Positions 60,201-64,000 of a stretch of DNA of 64,000 bases are shown here, piece by piece (position 1 is the stretch's first letter; each line of letters begins with the position of its first letter). The notes below the pieces were generated by a model. The model was not told the origin of the DNA and searched no databases. It saw only the letters and a program-made list of their open reading frames with translations. The position numbers and the translations under genes are program-made. Source of the DNA: Mugil cephalus (lineage: Eukaryota > Chordata > Actinopteri > Mugiliformes > Mugilidae); assembly GCF_022458985.1 (NCBI RefSeq), contig NC_061773.1, forward strand, positions 4,780,001-4,844,000. Reading direction: 5' to 3'.

Positions 60201-61375
60201 CAGTCGTGGTTCACCAGTATTGACGATAATTGTAGTATCAATGAAATTTCAATATTGTGTTAAAATTGTTATTTTCAATGCAATTCATCTCCAAAAAGAG
60301 AGAAAATTACATAAAGTGGAAGATGGATTTCAGGATGCATTGTTGTTGATATCGTGATAATATCATTAACGAATTTTTTTTGCCCACGATAATCGAGAAG
60401 TGAAAATCTGATGTTGTGACAGCCCTAATTCAATCATTACAGCAGCTAACTCACCAGTTTTGATGGAACAACTTTTCTTTATTTCTTTATCTTTATTAAA
60501 ACATTTAATTTATTTCTGTACAGATCACAAGCCAATATTAAACCAGGTAACGTATAAATTATGTATAAAGTGCTGTTCATTCAAATAGTTCACTGTATTG
60601 GATTTATTTTTATTTATTAAGATTTGTGTTACTTTCTCTCGTAGACTATATATGCATGAACACTATTTGTGATGGAAGACAGGTAATTGAACCAGTTCTA
60701 CTCTCAGATGAATTATGAACATAATAAGGCCAATAAAGAGAAATTAGAGTGTCATAGAGTATTATTCATTACTTTCTCTCTTCATCTCTCTCTTTTTGTT
60801 GCCTTAAGTTGCCTGCAGGTATTGATGAAACCTACAGTGAGATCACCTCAGTACGTGATGCTGGTGTTACTGCTGGTGAGCCATTTGTTTTCCCAGACCT
60901 GAGTGTAGTGTGATGCACATTTAGAACAGGATTCATGGTGTTCATTCAATATTATGGTCAACAACTCATTTTTAGTTTATCGTCAGTGCTACTTCATTGC
61001 AAAATGGCAATAAAAGTGAAAGTGAAATTACTTTCTGATTCTTGTTAATAATTATTTTAAGCTTAATAAAGTACAGTAATAAATATGGAAACAAGTACTT
61101 AACCCGAATCCTACTGTAGTTTCAATGTGTGTGTTATATTTCATACCTGCAGGTTCTGACAAGCTGCAAAGGGAAGAGTCTCAGAATGGACATGTAAGTG
61201 AGGGAAAGGCCCATCGTTATAAATAGTTTTTGCTATGTAACTTTATTAATAGACTCTGACATTTGCTGTCTTTCTTTTCCAGTCAGACATATATCATGTG
61301 TATGCGACCATTTCAGAGGAGCCAGCTCCATCTGCCCAGCAGGATGGAGTGTACAGCCTCCTGCAGCCACACTGA
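54264..61375 (+). CDS. Receptor gene C: four-cysteine module, long mucin-like stalk, tyrosine-rich tail
   Basis: Sixteen exons: 54264-54297, 54628-54654, 54972-55292, 56546-56599, 56684-56767, 57631-57669, 57822-57866, 58005-58076, 58177-58248, 58356-58493, 58741-58759, 60524-60546, 60645-60682, 60809-60875, 61153-61193, 61283-61375; 388 residues in frame. It starts MAGRLLFIILMC, then CSFHKIQVQ. The module reads FTCSLPASVEHDTTCNLYFG, LFCLFTV, SCDYR, LAPRSD. Six phase-1 exons (18, 28, 13, 15, 24 and 24 codons) form a Thr/Ser-rich, probably O-glycosylated stalk (TTPTTTRQPDN, TSTNTTTMNPAP). The membrane segment is LIIVVACFGTAVTVILVVLV. The tail carries DETYSEITSV, SDIYHVYATISEEP and DGVYSLLQPH: Yxx[I/L] motifs suited to SH2 binding or endocytosis, but not strict ITIM or ITAM. 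A Tc1 remnant and a short DNA transposon sit in the 58760-60523 intron. The family is not recognised. Confidence 0.75.
59090..59850 (-). mobile_element. Tc1/mariner transposon remnant in a gene C intron
   Basis: On the minus strand, 59257-59613 reads VMVWGIFSWHTLGPLVEIEH, YFQQDNAPSHKAHIISNWFL, EHDNEF, which is the C-terminal half of a Tc1-like transposase with the second catalytic Asp in QQDNAP. The left margin has CACTCACCGGACACTTTATT, an end sequence common in fish. It is a broken copy opposite to the host gene. Confidence 0.85.
60190..60432. mobile_element. Short nonautonomous DNA transposon, relative of the tmcc1 intron element
   Basis: The left end (AGGGCAGTCGTGG, then CAGTATTGACGATAATTGTA) matches the reverse-complemented right end of the 31738-33658 element. 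The right end (reverse complement AGGGCTGTCACAACATCAGA, then TTTTCACTTCTCGAT) matches its left end. Both ends begin AGGGC, as for a terminal inverted repeat. Confidence 0.6.
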
Positions 61376-64000
61376 AACAGTGATCAGACATAACATTATG
61401 ACCATGCTGTTCTTCGTGCTTTTTTTAATTGTTCCTAAACTGTTTGTGTGTGTGTGTCTGTATCAGGCTGCATCCTGCTGGCGAGCGTCATTGTTATTGG
61501 GTGAGAGTGTCTGGTCTGGTCTAGGTGGATGGTACAAGTCCAAGTGACATCCACATAAATACCAGGTCCAAAGGTTTCCCAGCAGAACTTTGAATTGTCA
61601 CAAGATGGTCAATGTTATTTCTGCTGCCAGTGCTTTTAATGTTGTGACTGATCGGAGATTCATGAGGATTCTTATTGTATGTTGCTGTAACAGAATAGCA
61701 TCCTTCTTTAGCTAAGATGCAGGCCAGTCCTAATAAATAGTAACTAGAGCTACTTAAGAGGATATGTGTATATTATTGTTATTATGTTACAAATTAAATA
61801 ATTGATTAGATTTCGAGTTTTGTCAATCAATAATAAGACAACTAACAAAATGTAACCACTATATATGGTTAATTTGGCACTGTACAAATGAAATGGTCTG
61901 AATAAATGTAAAACATTTCCCTTTGACACATGAATTTATACTGTATTATGTAGGAGTGTATAGGTTCATTTAGGTTCATCTATCTAGGATTAAGTCTTGT
62001 GCTCTCTATACTGGATGACTTTAATTGAAATAAGGATTTATGCTGCTTTTCAGATTCAGAATCTTGGTTTGCATTTACAATGTATGTATGTATGTAATTT
62101 ATAAATAATCAGAAATAGTCATAATTGCACAATATCAAAGTGCAGCATAGTGCTCTGCAAATCATTGTCATCACTTAGTAATTTTCATCAAACTGACGTA
62201 CTGTATTTCAACATGTCTCTTCTCTGAGATCACAGCCAGGGGGAGCCATGGTTTCCTTGAGGGATATAAGAGACTGTGTCTGTGTTACATATACTTTAAT
62301 GTTGTTAAAGACAGTGATGCATACATACATTCACTTCCTCTGAGCATGCCACTTACTGTATCTGGACAATTCCTTAGTGCATCTCATCAGTGATAAGACA
62401 TCAGAGGTTCGACTGTGTACAACCAACTCTGACAGGGAAAAAAACAACAGTTATGTCCTCATTCCAGTGAGCACACACCCTTCTGGGCATTTCTGAGTTA
62501 TAAAAGACGTTAGCATGTGATAGAACAGACAGACACAGAGTGTTGGCAAAACTGACAATAAAGGGATGAGAATGTATTAGACTTGCACTGCCCATAGAGA
62601 GTGTGTGTAAATGTCGCTCTGATTCTCCATTAACTCCTAAGAATATTAAATCAGTGCTCCAAGTCACTTTATTATCCAGGAAATCCACTTCCCATTCTCT
62701 CATCAGCGCCTCATATGAAAACAGCACCTTTCCCCCAGCCTTTTTCAGATTGTTATTTCAGATTCTGCAGGTTTAAGATACATCACAGTTCACATGCTGA
62801 GGTTGAGGTGAGATGTTTAAAACTATTAATGCTCCAGACATTGACCCATCCACCATTAACATAAATAATAAATGACAACACAGTCAGAAGTAACAGATTA
62901 CATGTAATAGTGTTATGTAATCAGGATATAAAAGATGGTAACTGTAATCTGTTTCAGTATAGGGGAAAAATGTAATCAGATTACTGGTATGTTTTATACA
63001 AATGGGGGTTACTGGGCAGGATTACATTTTTCAAATGAAATGCAACAAGTCCCAGACAGGATAGTGCAAGCAATGCCACATTTTACAACACACTACAAAC
63101 TACGACGATCACCCGCGTCATGCTATCCATGCCACTGGACCATGCCCATGGGTCTGGCATGTACCCACACAGCCGATGCCCGTGAATCAGCATCACTGAG
63201 CGTATGACCACGGCTGATAAAACTTCGCTCTGACTAGACCCTTGATGCTACTTGGCTACTTTGCACTCTAATTAAGTCAAAAGCCTCCCATAGCAGACTC
63301 TGACATATACAACATGCAAATCTCTTTTCTCTCTTTTTGCCTAACTGAATTTGGAGCCAAGTCATGCTGGTGTGCTCTAAGGACCCAGAAAAGTATCAAT
63401 CAGTTCATTGTTCTCCGGGTGACAAGTCAGCCTCTGTACCACAACGCTGAAGAACACCTTCCCCACACTCCCTTTAGGCAGACTGCCTATGAAGGTTCTC
63501 AGTCAACCAGGTCATGGTAATCCAAAAGGCGTTAGAAGAAAGGCAACTGGATTATCTTCAAAAGAGAGCCCTTTGTCCTTTAAGTGGAGCGCCTTACCAC
63601 TTCTTGAACCTCTTTCCCCCTTGGTCGGCTGTCATAGCACTGACTGTCTATTTCCCCAACAGGTGGAAAATCAGAAGGAAGTGCCAACTTTCTAAACCTT
63701 TCCTTATCTTTATGTACCTCCTTTTAGTACTGCTCAAGTTCCTGTTCGGTACCGTCAGGCTACCAATCTTCTCTTTACCTAATAGCAACTTCACAGATCT
63801 AAATGGATCCCAACAGGATGCTATTGTAACCCGCTCTTTTCTTTTCCTAATTTACTAATATTCTCCACACTTCTTAATGCTGCCAACCAATCCTACAATC
63901 AATGCCTTTTTTCTCCTCTCCCGTCCTTTCTTCCTAGATCTAGTTTCTTATGTTTCTCACCAATAAATACACTGAGCTGATGACATCTTCTGTACGCTTT
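61376..64000. other. Right flank, no gene recognised
   Basis: Gene C 3' sequence, then unassigned DNA. 62900-63050 has CAGATTACATGTAATAGTG and related ATTACA words like a widespread fish repeat. 63490-63560 holds AAGGTTCTCAGTCAACCAGG, also a common fish repeat sequence. A short (TATG)n lies near 62082-62095. Open frames here resemble nothing I know. Confidence 0.45.

Noticed and set aside
46940-61375. Canonical ITIM or ITAM in the receptor tails
   Set aside because: Residues at -2 (Asp, Glu, His, Gly) do not fit the ITIM rule and the Yxx[IL] spacing in gene C is too long for a classic ITAM, so only ITIM-like is claimed.
62401-62727. 108-codon minus-strand open frame on the right flank
   Set aside because: No similarity to a known protein and no splice or promoter context seen.
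63489-63858. Open frames at the right edge (68 and 114 codons)
   Set aside because: They overlap sequence that looks like a common fish repeat, and the translations resemble nothing known.

Overview
The window is vertebrate chromosomal DNA, almost certainly from a ray-finned (teleost) fish. Genes are split into short exons with GT-AG introns. The proteins are clear orthologues of human genes, and the repeats (Tc1/mariner remnants, an L2/Rex1-type LINE piece, tRNA-headed SINE-like repeats, long CA/TG runs) are those common in fish. Several genes (prrt3, rpusd3, qrich1, wdr82, tmcc1, H1-8/h1m) have human counterparts on chromosome 3, so the left two-thirds is a conserved vertebrate block. Exon borders below were set by hand from reading frame and splice signals, and total coding lengths were checked to stay in frame.

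Layout. 1-1.6 kb: 5' part of wdr82 (minus). 2.2-5.8 kb: an RluA-type pseudouridine synthase, probably rpusd3 (plus), head-to-head with wdr82. 6.9-11.5 kb: qrich1 (minus), tail-to-tail with rpusd3. 14.3-17.5 kb: prrt3 (plus). 18.4-19.6 kb: an eroded, frame-shifting proline/glutamine-rich coding relic. 20-36 kb: tmcc1 (plus), with a CpG-rich promoter near 20.1-20.5 kb, apparent 5' UTR exons, and a third coding intron full of transposon debris. 38.7-40.1 kb: a truncated, intron-bearing duplicate of the last three tmcc1 exons that is still open. 40.4-41.7 kb: an intron-containing linker histone of the oocyte H1-8/H1M type (minus). 42.5-43.2 kb: a dead LINE reverse transcriptase fragment.

43.4-61.4 kb: a tandem cluster of three related type I membrane receptor genes, called A, B and C here, plus a relic terminal exon of a fourth copy. 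Each has a near-identical signal-peptide exon, a four-cysteine extracellular module I cannot assign to a named domain, Ser/Thr-rich stalk exons, one transmembrane exon, and a tail made of tiny exons carrying tyrosines. Gene A has a second, diverged copy of the module. All three share a block about 75-110 bp before the ATG with adjacent ETS-like and RUNX-like sequence. This is the most interesting part of the window and reads as an immune-type receptor family.

61.4-64 kb: no gene seen, mostly repeat-like sequence.
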